From contig BCHS01000017.1 in the NCBI GenBank assembly GCA_039545275.1, positions 372,001-436,000 of the forward strand: a stretch of DNA of 64,000 nucleotides, given 5' to 3'. Source of the DNA: Pseudomicrostroma phylloplanum. Its lineage: Eukaryota > Basidiomycota > Exobasidiomycetes > Microstromatales. This document shows positions 53,601 to 64,000 of the stretch, piece after piece; the first letter of the stretch is position 1; each line of letters begins with the position of its first letter. The notes below the pieces were generated by a model, which searched no databases, was not told the origin of the DNA, and worked only from the letters and a program-made list of their open reading frames with translations. The translations under genes and the position numbers were made by a program.

Positions 53601-56600
53601 CTGCTTCCTGTTCGATGGCGCGCAGCACTTCCATTTCCCTCAGGAGAAGCTACGATGGTGCGGACCGCTCTACTGCTTCAAACCTGCTTCCTAGGAGGAA
53701 TCGGGTTAGTGGTAGCTTTCATCAAAGCCCGGTGTCAGGTATGGGAGATACCATTGAATTGGTCGAAGAGTACGAGCTGACGGAGTCATGCCGTATGTCG
53801 CCGCCGGCGGCATCTCGCAACGATCGGTCGCTTGTCGAAGAGCAGCAGCTGCGCACGCAAGATGACAGTGGTGCCTCGGGAAGCAAGCCTCTGACGAAGG
53901 ACCACATTGCATCTCATGACGCCTCTCAGGATCCATGCTCGCCTTTCTTGCAGCGTTGGGCGAAGAGCGTAGTCGCGACAGCGGACGACTACGAGGGACC
54001 GCGATTGGAGCTGGCTCACCATGTCGAGCCGCTCAGGACCTCTCACTCAGCTAAGCGATCAATGAGTGCTCCACGGCCTCTGCCATCTCCAGCCTGTACC
54101 GAAGGTCGCAAGTCGCTCGGTAGCTCGTTGGGCTTGGGTCAATTCGACGACGATGTCTCCAGCCGCCACGAAGGCTCTCGCCTGCAACACGATCTTGGCC
54201 TCGGCATGCCTTCCACGCTGGCTCCTCCGAAGCTGGCTAGTAGAAGAGGGAGCTCAACAGGGACTGCAACTACGACTGTCGTCGGTTCATCGCGTCCGGT
54301 GTCCGACTCCACTCGACGAAGTCTTGGATCCGACTTCGGTCTTGCGGAGAGAGTACGAGAGGCTGTCGAGAGAGCCAATGATGCAGAGGCGGCAGCCCTT
54401 GAAGCTGATAGAGCTGCTGGTGCCAAGCGGCTGACCAGTGACACTCTAGCCTTTTCTGACAGCTCGCTGAACACGGAGCTTGTCATATCGCCGGACGGGA
54501 CCGTGGACATTCGAGACACTCCTAAATCTGCGACCTCGTCACAAAGGCAACTGCAGGCGGACGCTGCGCTGTTGGCATCTGCCTCGCCTTCGAAAGGTGC
54601 AGACAAGCTCAATGACCACGGCGGCGAGATCATTGACTCGCCAGAGCTCGTGCCTTTCGACATCAGCAACCTCAACGTTGTGGCGCAGCACTTTCATCGC
54701 TGGTCTACTGGGCCGCTCCCACCGCTTACCGAGATGAGCGAAGAGTATGCCAGTGCTTCTCAGTCACAATGTCACGCCAGCATTGCTCAACGAGGACGAA
54801 TGAGCAATGACTGGGAGGAGCTCAATCGAACCCTGCACCAAATCTACCAGAGACGGAACAGAGACAGCTTCTTGAGCGAAGGAAAGGCCTCGATACTTTC
54901 AGCTTCGTTGCTTGGCTCGCCAGCTAGTCAACGTAGAAGTGGGCTTTGGGGAGCAAACCCGCTCAGCCCTGTCGGCAGCGTCCGGTCATTCGGGTGGGCG
55001 GAAGTCATTCAGCATGAGCGCAGCGTCAGTCTCGCTCAGCTGCTTGCTATCCCTTCTCACAGTGCAGCGTCACCTGCAGCTCGACAGCGAGTTCTGTCTA
55101 ACCTCAGCCTTTCGGCAGTCACACCGCGAAGAGCTATTGGTTTGCGAGGCGACTTCTGGGACCATACTACACCTGCAGTCCCTCCTTTGCCCGCCATAGG
55201 AGATGAGCAACAACAGCGTGTGACTGGGATTGTGCCGATGACTCCTACTGCACAGAAGAAGCGCAAGAAGAATGTTGCGTCACTACCAATGCGTTCCAAG
55301 CTTGGCATAGTTTCAGAAGACTCCGCGAGGGTCGCAAGCAGCTCTTCTGCGGCAGAGTCCAGGACGACTCCTCAACGATCTCCGGTCAGACGATCGTCCG
55401 GCTTTTCCAAGCTGAGCGCAAGGCACACTTCAGTCTCTTCTCTGCTCGGCATGGCAAAGAAAGGAGCGAGAAGGCTAAGCGTGGCTGCCAATGCAGCTAC
55501 GAAGGTGCACACAGATCGGAAGGGCTCGAGTCTTGAGCCTCGCTACCGGGCACCATCATTTTCGATGTCAGAGATGAGGTCCAGAGCCACAAGTGGCGTC
55601 AGCGACTGCATTGTTCCCGGCGCACGTCCTCAGCAGCTAGCCATTGCCGGCAGCCTCGCTCGGACGCCGAGGAAGAACGGCGAAGAGGCAGGTACAGTCC
55701 CTGCTAGTCCTTGGATGATCGTCAGTGGTCGACCAGAGCTGGGAGATACATCGCAGATGCACGAGGAGCTGGCCAGACTGCTTCAAGCGCACGCAGAAGC
55801 CTCTTGTCCAACAGACGAGTGGGTCGACTGCCCACAAGAGGTGCCTGATGAACATCCGGATGGGAATGCTGCAGATGATGTCTCCCACGCAAATGGGGTT
55901 GCGTTCAACTCTGATTCTATCAGCGCACCAGCTGCGACCTCCAACACTTCTTGCGACTTCGATGCGGCTGATCTGACCTGTAAGACCGCCATTGCCAGAG
56001 TCAGTCAAGCTACGCCCAGCCCTCGCACTACCTCATCATCATCCATCAAGCTAGACGCGAGTGTCAAAAGCAAGGTGCGACACTTCGAGAAGATGAGCTC
56101 TCGACCTTTTAATGGGGCCAAGGCTTTCGTGGTGAATAGCCCTGTACGGCGTAGGAGTGAGTGATCAGAACTACTGAGATTCTTCGAAACTACTTCCATG
56201 CTTATCGCTGACAGTCCTTGTCCCCTCTGACTGCCCAGGCGTGCTTCAAACAATGACTTCACCGGATCGGCAAGCCCGACTCAATCTACATCACGACATG
56301 CGCGTCATCAGCGAGGAAGAGTGGATGAACGAAGATGCAAGACCACAGCAGAGCAAGCGAGAAGTGCCGTGCGCTACGGCTGTCCCAGCGAGCTTTGTGC
56401 TTAGCCCAACTCGGACCAAGACGCCGAAGAGGCTACCCCTTGCGGCTCTATTGCAAAATCATGCTGATCCAAGTGGCGATCTCTGGCCAGCAGACACGCC
56501 CGGTCGAGCTCGCCATCTTGCACAGATGCCAGAAATTCACGGCGCCTGCTTTATGATGGACAATGGCAATGCGACTGCTCCTCAGTCGGAGAAAAAGCGG

Positions 56601-56801
56601 CCGAGTGGGCATCGAAAGCCAGCTAGACGTTTGACAGAAGCTCATCTGCTGTCTGCTCAGATAGCTGTACCACACGCTGCGGGAGAGGGCTGCATTACGA
56701 CACCTGACGAGAATGATGCCTGCGCTATGAGGGAGCTCCGCCAGGAACAACGTTCCCGACCAATGCCCAGGAGCCAGATGGTCACTGCGAGGCGTATCTA
56801 G
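50672..56801 (+). CDS. Large protein with seven predicted membrane segments and long disordered tail
   Basis: Exons 50672-56156 and 56239-56801 join in frame to 2015 residues. Splicing at GTGAGT avoids a stop only two codons later and links RRRS to VLQTMTSPDRQ; exon 2 has no ATG of its own near its start, so a separate gene there is unlikely. Hydrophobic segments lie near residues 12-33, 148-168, 180-210, 227-250, 257-285, 493-518 and 525-548. A loop of about 205 residues separates segments 5 and 6, and about 1450 Ser/Pro-rich, probably disordered residues follow segment 7, with many short basic and phospho-type sites. The layout (seven segments, long fifth-sixth loop, very long tail) recalls some fungal G-protein-coupled receptors, but the 115-residue first loop is unusual and I see no signature motif. 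Function unknown. Confidence 0.8.
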
Positions 56802-57371
56802 GACGAAGACGTGGCCTACTCTCCTCTTAGATTTCGTTCGTTTGCTTTGTGAAACCGCTTCTGCTATGTCTCTCTTTCTCTTTCTCTGTACTTCTTTTCT
56901 GTTCTTCTGCGTGCTGTCTGTACAATGCCAGCGTTGGCTCAGCGATAGTGTTCTGTTGCCTGGCTCGAGTCTTTTCTCTCGTCGTCCGATCTTCCTGTCG
57001 CGTTTGACTCGATGAGCTGGGTCTCACCGTCACGCTCACTAGCAGCTCGGACCGGAGCAAAGAAAAGCTTACGTAAGGTGGAACGTGGCATTACACCCAC
57101 GTCACCCTCTCATCCTGAGATTGTCTGTGGTCTATCCCTCAGCTGCCAACATCAATAAGGAGCCACTGGTAGCATCCCGTGCGTCGTATCGTCAAACTGC
57201 CCAACCAGGTCTTTGCCTCGTCTCGCCGAATCGCCAGACCTGTGGAAAGGAGCAACACCCACGGACACCTCTATACCTGGTGCGGCGTCCCGAGCACAGG
57301 CACGTCTGAGCTTCTCATTGGAGAGCCCACCGAAGGGACCCTACAGACCTAGCCAAGGCTTACAGGAAGTC
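56802..57371. other. Spacer before the basic-tailed protein gene
   Basis: 570 bp. It has a pyrimidine run (TCTCTTTCTCTTTCTCTG) near 56868-56887, at the 3' end of the preceding gene. The plus frame is open upstream of the next gene's ATG, but without another ATG in a convincing place. Confidence 0.45.
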
Positions 57372-58670
57372 ATGACCACGACATCAGAGACTGTCACTGT
57401 AGCTGGCTTCGGCCACAGTACGGCACCCACTCAGCAAGACGTTGGGCATGACATACGCACGAAAGCTCTGATCCGATCACATCTGCAATTGCTAAGGGTA
57501 TTGCATACGTTGGGAGAGGCAGACCAATACTTCAGCGATATCAATCATGGCAATGATCAGCCCTTCCATAAGGCGAAGGACACGCTGCTTCTCATCGACT
57601 TCGGAAACGTGCAAAGGGGCCTGAGCTCAGGGAATCATGCGAGTACAAGCAATCTCGAAAAGCTCATCGACGGTGCAAAGGACGACGCAAAGTCTGCGAG
57701 CTCCCTCTTCTTGCCCACATGCAGCCAAACAGCGGCAGGTGGTGTAGTCACTTGGCACGAGTCACTGCGAGGCTTGAAACTTTGTACTTTGCTCCAGTCA
57801 ATCACATCGCCTCTGTCCCATGTGGGCCGTGGTGATCTGACGGACCTCACAAATGTTTTGCACGATGTCGTCGTCCACAGACATTGCTACATCGACGATC
57901 TCGAGACCGTGCAGTGGCTCTTTATCTGGCTGGTGGGTATCTTTTGCTGTTTTACGATCGCGCTGCTACACCGCTGACATTGAAGAACCATCGCTACTCC
58001 CAAATGCTAGGCGGCGCAGGAGCGTGATCGCGTTATCAACAATGGTGTCAGCTTGGAAGATATTCTGAGAGACGTGAGCAGGAAAAGACAGTACTGGATG
58101 ATTCAGCTGGGCTGGAAAAGTGTGAGTCTCTGTTATAAGCTTCTTCTCAACGAGTCTGACCATCATCTGCACTTCTCCCATGCTGCTATACAGCTTCTAG
58201 CGGTCTACTGCGGGCACATGTCACTGCGCTGGCATACGCTGATGTGGGCACTTCGGGGAAGCATTCGTAGCGCGCAGGTGGAGCTTCAAAACGCGCTGAC
58301 TAGGTGCTTCTACGAAGGTGTCAGAATGGAAGGCCTCGAAAGGAGTCTGCGAAGGCTTCGACGCGAGGACCCTTCTCGTGATGTCGAGAAGACTGTCAAA
58401 GAAGTTTTCTACCAGGAAAGTAGGTTGCCGAAAACTGGAAGGATGGAGGACGTGGAGACGCTCTGCTTCGAAAGCTGCGCCGCTCTCTTGCAGGCTGCTG
58501 CGGACGAAATGAGCGGAAACTCAGAGGAGCAGGGCACGAGCTCAAATGAGGCAGGCCAAGACCAGGAAGCGGAACGCCAGAGCGAGGCGAAGGGTAGAAG
58601 GCGACAGACAGAGGAGGAAGAGCACCCAGAGGGGAAGAAGAGAAAGCATGCGGGAGCGAAGAAGGAGTAA
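57372..58670 (+). CDS. Unknown protein with basic C-terminal tail
   Basis: Exons 57372-57932, 58020-58121 and 58194-58670 join in frame to 379 residues. The first intron has a less usual GTGGGT donor. The ATG at 57372 begins MTTTSETVTVAG; upstream in-frame sequence contains no convincing start. The protein is mostly helical by look (LIRSHLQLLRVLHTLGEADQ, LEDILRDVSRKRQYWMIQ, LERSLRRLRREDPSRD) and lacks any domain I recognise. The end is highly charged, with RRRQTEEEEHPEGKKRKHAG, a candidate nuclear localisation signal. Its stop is only 77 bp from the stop of the convergent mannosidase gene. Confidence 0.68.
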
Positions 58671-58747
58671 GACAGCCTCGAAGGTCTACGGGAGACCACA
58701 AGACAAGGAGCAATATACGGTTAAGCTGTTGAGACAAGTACTATACA

Positions 58748-61700
58748 TCACCACCGCAAACTCCGAGCTACAAAACCGCTGTGAGTACCCCTCCCATCGT
58801 CGAATGCCCGGACAAATCTGACAGTCCTGCTCTCCCCTCCCTTCAACCAGAAGCCATTAGACGGCAGCTGCTCTTCATCATCCTGCGCAAAGTACCCCAA
58901 GACACCCTCCGGATGCTCCAACCAGACGAAGGGCGCCACCGTAGATGACTCGCCGGCGGAGACGTTGAAGCGATCATTTCCCAAATGCTGCATGGTGAGC
59001 CGGGGCTCCAGCAAGGGTGCATCGCGCAACGAGGTCGGGACTGACCAGAACTCCTCGTTGTGGTATCTGGCGGGACGCAGAGGAATGCTACTACCTTTGA
59101 CAGATCCTGTCAAGATCAAGTGGAGCCATGCGTCTCTTGGCTCCGCCCCCTCCGGAAGGTACTCGGATAGAGGCAAGGGTGGCGATACCACTGATGCCCC
59201 TATGCCGGTGCTTGACCAAGAATAGGAGGTGCTGTTGAGCATCCTACCGCTCCAGTCGTACCATGTCGCGTTCAACGCACCCTGTACATTGCCCTCCACT
59301 TCTGATACATCGCTCAGAACAACAAGGCTCAAGCTATCCTCGTCTGCATTCCAATTTGCATAGGCAGCGATCCGACCTTGTGCCCTGCTCATCGCGTAAT
59401 GCAGAGGTTTCCACCGTCCGCCCCATTCCATTGAAGACCAAGAGGTGCTGCCGGGCCAGACGTCATTGAGCTGCCAGTAGACGCCGCCGAGGTTGCGGGA
59501 GGGCAGAGAGGCGCGGAAGCGGTAGTGGTAGGTCTGCGTGGAGATGTACACTGCCTGAAGTACCTGGGTGAGGTAGGCGAGGTGCGAGAGGAGAGACTTG
59601 CGCTTCGAGATGCCAGCAGCAGAGTCTGGAGCGTGCGACTCTGCTTTGAGCTCCTCGTCTGTCACATTGGGCAGCGGGAGGTACATCTTGATCCCTTCCC
59701 ACATCTGTCCCTGCCCGTCGTCCGCTGGGTAAGGGTACTCTAGACATCCAGCCGGGGAGTGCTTGTTATGAGCGCGCACGACGGTCGAATTGAAGGCGTA
59801 GTCCTCTTCCTTTTCGAGGACGCGATGCAGCCCGTACATGGAGGACATCGAGTGCATCCCGTACTCGTTGATCAGGCGGTAGTCCGCTTCATAGGAGTAG
59901 GTGGAGGTGTTGAAGAAATGCGGAACACTGTAGCCGTAGTACTCGCCGTCCCCGTACACCTCGCCTTCTTCTCTGGTGAGGTAGCGGGGGACGTAGGGAT
60001 CGAGTGACAGGTAGCCATGCGTCGTGGAGGAGGGGATGTAAGTCATCCCGCGCGAGTTGGCTAGAACCGTTTCACGCATGACTTCGTCGAAGAGGTACTC
60101 GTACTGGCGCTGGTAGACAGTTCCGTTGGCAAGAGAGCTGTTGACGGCCAGCATGCCTTGCTCACCCTCGTTGTTGCCCGCCCAGTGCGTCTGGCTAGGA
60201 TGATGGTTTAGCCTCCTGACATTCTCCTGCACCTCGACTCGGACGTTGTCTACGAATTCGTCGTATGTAGGGTACATCGAGACGGCAAAGATTGTCTCGC
60301 TCCAGACGAGGATGCCTAGCTCGTCACATAGATCGTAGAAGGCGTCGGACTGGTAGAGGCCTCCACCCCAGACTCTGATGAGGTTCTGCCCGGAGAGCAG
60401 AGCAGATCGAATATGCCAGGAGATGACGTCGAGAGACACGCGCGGGTAGAAGGTGTCCAGTGGTATGAGGTTGGAGCCTTGTACGTAGATCCTCCGTCCG
60501 TTGACCTCGATGTGGAAGTAGGCACCGGGAGCCCAGCCCGAGTCGACGTCCGAGGCGGAGACGGGCTTCTGATTGATGACCACTGTGCGGAAGCCAGTCC
60601 TCTTGGACCAGATGGCCAGATCCTTGCTGTTGGAGGGTGTAGTGAGGGTGAAGCGCACATCGTATAGTCTGGGGTTGCCGAACTTTGCTGGCCACCAGAG
60701 CTCTGGTGCAGTCTCGTCCTGAGATGGAAGCTCAAAGGCGACACAGAGGCCATCGTTGTACCCTGCTTTGATGCTGGGAAGTCGCAGCCTCGTCCTGTGC
60801 GGTGTATCGAGAACTTCCAAGTCCAAATAGGCTTCATCGATGTTGACAGTGGAGTAAAGATCAAGTGTGACATTCAGAGTCCAGTCAGCTCTTTGGTCTG
60901 GCGGCAGATTGTTGCGTGAGCCAGTCTTGTACACTTCAAGCGAGGTGGACCTGACGAAGACTTGTGACGTCTTTCCCGTCGCCCGAGTCTGAGAATCCAC
61001 CTTGGAAGATGAGGAGTCGCGGAAACCAATGAGATAAGCAGGCTTGTGAGGTCCCATGGGAGCATACGCTGGTCCCCAGTCCCAGCCAAAGTCGCTCTGA
61101 GTCTTTCGAATGAAGTTTCTTGCGGGGTACTCGTACACGCTCGAGGCTGGGCCGTCTGGATTCTCGAGCTGGTCTGGGTAGTGAGGCTCTCGCAGAGATT
61201 CGTTCAGAGCGTATGCAGTTGCAGGGTGGAAGGTGATGGTGATGTTGGGCGACGCCTTGGCAAGAAGCGCTTCGCTGATGACTGCGGCATCGAGTAGCCA
61301 CTCCCTGAACTGGTTGTCGGTGCGAGCGAGGACAGTATCGCCGATCTTGACGTCGCAGACTGTGTCAAGGCCCTGAAAATAGAGGAGGAAGGTATCCCAG
61401 CCTTCAAGTTGATGCAGTAGAGGTTCTAGGGAGGCAGTATATGTCCAGGTATCGTCGATGATCCACCTGGACGTGCCTTCGTTGAGGCCGATGGACGGCT
61501 CGGATATGACGCCTGCACTCAGAAGGTCGAGGTGCCCCTGCGATGGGAACAAGGCAGGAATGGAGATGGAGCCATTGGAGTTTGTGAGCCACCACTGCAG
61601 CTCGTCAGCAGTTGCGTTCGTAGTCGTCTCGTCGTTGCGCAGATCCTGATCAGCTCGTGTCCAGCGTATCGGCAGGGGCAGCTGGTGAGAGGCACGACTG

Positions 61701-61864
61701 CATAGAGACCAGATGCCTCCCTCTGGCCACGACAGATTAGCTTCTTGACCTGAATAGGAAGAATCCCCTGATACCGGATAAGGGTCTCTCTCGAGTGCGA
61801 ATGGAATCTGGTGGCTGCGAACAACTTGTGTGAAGCCAAGAAGCGCTAGAAGGCTGGACAGCAT
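58748..61864 (-). CDS. Secreted beta-mannosidase, glycoside hydrolase family 2
   Basis: Intronless, 1038 residues. It removes terminal beta-linked mannose from oligosaccharides, including mannan breakdown products and N-glycan cores. A signal peptide is evident (MLSSLLALLGFTQVVRS). GH2 landmarks appear in order: FRDSSSSK after SDFGWDWGPAYAPMGPH, a sugar-binding WDWG motif of beta-mannosidases; ELWWPAKFGNPRLYDVRF; NLIRVWGGGLYQSDAFYDLC; the acid/base Glu (about 565) in AGNNEGEQ; the nucleophile Glu (about 666) in LINEYGMHSM; and GGVYWQLNDVWPGSTSWSS. Many N-x-S/T sites fit secretion. Length fits fungal secreted forms (about 900-1000). The other strand of this gene yields several long but meaningless frames. 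Confidence 0.95.
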   Translation of the reverse strand: MLSSLLALLGFTQVVRSHQIPFALERDPYPVSGDSSYSGQEANLSWPEGGIWSLCSRASHQLPLPIRWTRADQDLRNDETTTNATADELQWWLTNSNGSISIPALFPSQGHLDLLSAGVISEPSIGLNEGTSRWIIDDTWTYTASLEPLLHQLEGWDTFLLYFQGLDTVCDVKIGDTVLARTDNQFREWLLDAAVISEALLAKASPNITITFHPATAYALNESLREPHYPDQLENPDGPASSVYEYPARNFIRKTQSDFGWDWGPAYAPMGPHKPAYLIGFRDSSSSKVDSQTRATGKTSQVFVRSTSLEVYKTGSRNNLPPDQRADWTLNVTLDLYSTVNIDEAYLDLEVLDTPHRTRLRLPSIKAGYNDGLCVAFELPSQDETAPELWWPAKFGNPRLYDVRFTLTTPSNSKDLAIWSKRTGFRTVVINQKPVSASDVDSGWAPGAYFHIEVNGRRIYVQGSNLIPLDTFYPRVSLDVISWHIRSALLSGQNLIRVWGGGLYQSDAFYDLCDELGILVWSETIFAVSMYPTYDEFVDNVRVEVQENVRRLNHHPSQTHWAGNNEGEQGMLAVNSSLANGTVYQRQYEYLFDEVMRETVLANSRGMTYIPSSTTHGYLSLDPYVPRYLTREEGEVYGDGEYYGYSVPHFFNTSTYSYEADYRLINEYGMHSMSSMYGLHRVLEKEEDYAFNSTVVRAHNKHSPAGCLEYPYPADDGQGQMWEGIKMYLPLPNVTDEELKAESHAPDSAAGISKRKSLLSHLAYLTQVLQAVYISTQTYHYRFRASLPSRNLGGVYWQLNDVWPGSTSWSSMEWGGRWKPLHYAMSRAQGRIAAYANWNADEDSLSLVVLSDVSEVEGNVQGALNATWYDWSGRMLNSTSYSWSSTGIGASVVSPPLPLSEYLPEGAEPRDAWLHLILTGSVKGSSIPLRPARYHNEEFWSVPTSLRDAPLLEPRLTMQHLGNDRFNVSAGESSTVAPFVWLEHPEGVLGYFAQDDEEQLPSNGFWLKGGESRTVRFVRAFDDGRGTHSGFVARSLRW

Positions 61865-62243
61865 CTTCGCTTGGATGCAGCCGCTTCAGGAACGGACACG
61901 GCTGTAGAGTATGAAGTGCTAGCGTTGCAGCTGTGATCCCCTGAGCAGCATTGAAGTCAGATGCCGGCGGTGAGAGGGAGTCATAGCAATTAGAATGGCG
62001 GTATGCCTTGTTGCCCAAGAACGAGTATGGTACCCGTATCGAGCAGCGTAGAGGCGAGGAAGCCACTTCCGTCGTCGCCTCGCAGCACGGCGGAGATTGA
62101 ATCGATCGAAGCGGGTGTGGAGGCGGGACAACGACTTGGCTGACGGCCATGGCATTGCGCCTTGAGTCCACACCACCACCTTCCGTATCATCATCCATCT
62201 CATCTCATCTGATCATCTGATCATCTCCTCGATCTGTTTCACA
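61865..62243. promoter_or_regulatory. Divergent promoter region (beta-mannosidase / small multi-exon gene)
   Basis: 379 bp between divergent start codons. Just before 62244 is a run of TCATCTGATCATCTGATCATCTCC, a short direct repeat in the leader. No clear TATA. Confidence 0.45.
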
Positions 62244-63194
62244 ATGTCGGCTCTCTTTCCTTCTGTGCGCTCAGCACTGCGCTCCTCCACAGGTCTATCG
62301 CGCTCCTTCTCTGCCGCCGCCTCGCGCTACGCCTCTGCGCCTGGACCCACGAGCAAGTCTCGCACCTCGCCGGGGCAGACACCTGTAAAGGGCGAAGGAG
62401 AGAGGCAACATCCTGGATACATCAGCGAGGACGTAGAACCCACCAGCGACCACCCTGTCGATCTCGGTGATGCCCCAGCTGGAGCGCAGCCCCACTCGTG
62501 AGTACTTTGGCCGGGGCTTGGGCATAGCACTACTTGCAGAGCTGATCATGAAAGTTCATCTCGCCCTCTTCGTCTCCCTCTCACAGCCAAGTGCGCAAGG
62601 CTTCGACGAAGACCGGTCCCGCTCATCCTGATGTAGAGGGCATGGCAAAGGGCGCAGAATCAGACGCGTGAGTAATAGAAGCCTAGTCGCCTTTGGCTCA
62701 GAGTGGTGGATGCCCGTGAGCTTGACCCCCAATGCTGCTGCTGACGTCCACTGGTCTCATCGTTTTGCAGCGGTGGATCGGACGCCGTCACACCTCTAGA
62801 GAGGACTCAGAAGGTGTGGGGTCCCAACTCGAGAACTCCAGAGGTGAGAACTGAAGCACTATGCGGGAAACAGCACAAGAGTTCTAACGCTGACGCTCTA
62901 TCTTACATTCTCCGAACTCGGCTACAGTTCAACGAGCATGGTGGGTAGACCATGCAACGTTCGATGCATCAGACGTGGACCTTTGGTGACTGACCTCTTT
63001 GCTTTTGTTCTCCAAATCTGGCCATATTGCCCTGCAGAGGGCAAGAGGAACCCCGTCCTTGATGGTGAGTGGTACATCTGACATGCATCGATAACAGGAT
63101 CAGCTACTTATTATACTACATTCATCTGCTTGCACCTCCAGGCGGCTCTCACGAAGGAGGACTCAGGGAGGACGGCAAGGGCTCGAAGACCTAA
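62244..63194 (+). CDS. Small probable mitochondrial protein with micro-exons
   Basis: Six exons, 62244-62497, 62587-62667, 62771-62843, 62928-62940, 63038-63064 and 63142-63194, join in frame to 166 residues. Exons 4 and 5 are only 13 and 27 nt, which hides most of the gene from simple frame searches. The N-terminus (SVRSALRSSTGLSRSFSAAA) is rich in Arg, Ser and Ala with no acid, a mitochondrial targeting profile. The rest is hydrophilic and Gly/Pro/Glu-rich (EDVEPTSDHPVDLGDAPAG, KTGPAHPDVEGMAKGAESD, EGKRNPVLDGGSHEGG), so likely disordered. I recognise no domain. Every exon has a proper donor and acceptor, and all joins keep frame, which supports the model despite the tiny exons. Confidence 0.72.
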
Positions 63195-63861
63195 GCCGTC
63201 GCGCATGTGAGGGGGACGCGGATCACCATAGATGCAAAGTAGAGCCTGGCCACTCCTCAAATCAAGGCTATGCTGACGTCGTCTAAGAGGAGCTCCGTTG
63301 TGAGAGTTCTGAGCAGGCGTGTGAGGGGACAAGGCTCTGTACCAGCTTGCAGACTGGACTCGCATACGTAATGTGATCAGGTCGAACGTATGATCATCGG
63401 ACCCGCCCACACTGCCTTGATGTCAGATGTCTATGATGTTGCGTCCTCTCACCGGCTCAGAGCAGCATGTATCGTAGCGCCATCGTCCAGTATGCTGCTT
63501 GTGTCTCTATCTCTCCTTGCTGCCGTTCCGGGCGGAAGGAGTGTGGCTACTTGATTGCGCGCTTGGCGCACGCGTCGGAATCAGAGCGGGAGCTGACCGA
63601 GGCCAGGATTGACAGGCCAGGACTGCATACACCCGCTCACCACCAGCACCCATCATCCGCATACCACCCCTTCGCACCTCTTCTCAGGGACCGCAGTGTG
63701 TGAGCATAGAACTGCATACTCAGCTGCCATTATATGGAGTTTCAGCCTCTTTGATCACCAGCTTCTCGCCGCTCTCGGATGACGTAAGCTCCGGCAGTCT
63801 CAGATCAGACGACGTTCCACTCGTGCAGCTCTGCTTCCGAGTCGCCAGACCAACACCCTTG
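63195..63861. other. Spacer at right end
   Basis: 667 bp with no supported gene. A 78-codon plus frame at 63467-63703 has an ATG but no recognisable content. Confidence 0.4.
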
Positions 63862-64000
63862 ATGGATGCTGGTGGACCTTCCTTCACCTCTCATCACCAA
63901 CATCAAAGCAGCCACTACGCCTCCTCACACTATCATCCTCGCTCCATCTCTCCTCATTTCACCGGAAATCAGCTGCCAGTTCCCGGCCCAGACGCTCACA
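63862..64000 (+). CDS. Likely 5' end of a gene running off the right edge
   Basis: From an ATG at 63862 the frame stays open to the edge (46 codons): MDAGGPSFTSHHQHQSSHYA and on, rich in His, Ser, Gln and Pro. This composition is common at the start of large fungal regulatory proteins, but too little is present to judge. The preceding 90 bp look like a leader. It could be chance in GC-rich DNA. Confidence 0.45.
   Translation, partial: MDAGGPSFTSHHQHQSSHYASSHYHPRSISPHFTGNQLPVPGPDAH

Noticed and set aside
56241..56801. Separate gene after the large membrane protein
   Set aside because: The frame has no ATG at its start (GTG), and good splice sites at 56157 and 56238 join it in frame to the preceding exon.
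58748..61864. Additional genes on the plus strand inside the mannosidase
   Set aside because: They are short, without domains, and lie opposite a 1038-residue frame with clear GH2 motifs.

Overview
The window is nuclear DNA of a filamentous or yeast-like fungus, most likely a basidiomycete. It is GC-rich and gene-dense. Introns are short (about 50-120 nt) with GTGAGT/GTAAGT donors and CAG/TAG acceptors, and many genes have none or few. Low intron density with these gene types would suit Ustilaginomycotina, but this placement is inference; no rRNA or species marker is present. I found no rRNA, tRNA, CRISPR array or recognisable transposon.

Region 1 (1-21883) is a head-to-tail, single-strand (minus) array of nine paralogous F-box-like genes: eight complete, one running off the left edge. 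Each complete copy has the same three-exon structure: a long exon 1 (F-box-like motif, a block around L-Y-T-H-V-R-L-T-K-P-S-D-L, a variable acidic middle, LRR-like strands), a roughly 145-170 nt exon 2, and an exon 3 carrying a conserved module (K-P-F-x-L-T-V-W-A-H then R-x-R-W-E-x-E). I set splice sites by hand, and all eight joined models stay in frame. Spacers contain duplicated blocks and decayed exon 3 relics, a sign of repeated unequal exchange.

Region 2 (22217-28464) holds a HECT-type E3 ubiquitin ligase, divergent from the last F-box gene, then two minus-strand genes for poorly characterised proteins, one with an N-myristoylation-type MGGAAS start.

Region 3 (29785-38209) holds alternative oxidase, a Zn2Cys6 transcription factor and a half-size ABCG transporter, all on plus. 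The oxidase bypasses complexes III/IV; a zinc-cluster regulator beside it is suggestive but not proof of a regulatory link.

Region 4 (38386-50002) is mostly housekeeping: a conserved small protein, ERCC1/Rad10 with an unexpected C-terminal ubiquitin-interacting-like motif, an M14 metallocarboxypeptidase of the ECM14 type, a Urc1-like GTP cyclohydrolase II homologue, a short RPEL-repeat (actin-binding type) protein, and the ribosome-biogenesis GTPase Nug1. Several are divergent pairs with about 300 bp between start codons.

Region 5 (50672-64000) has a roughly 2015-residue protein with seven predicted membrane segments and a very long disordered tail, an unknown basic-tailed protein, a secreted GH2 beta-mannosidase, a small six-exon protein with micro-exons and a mitochondrial-type N-terminus, and the likely beginning of another gene at the right edge.

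All intron positions are read from sequence and frame consistency, with no transcript evidence.
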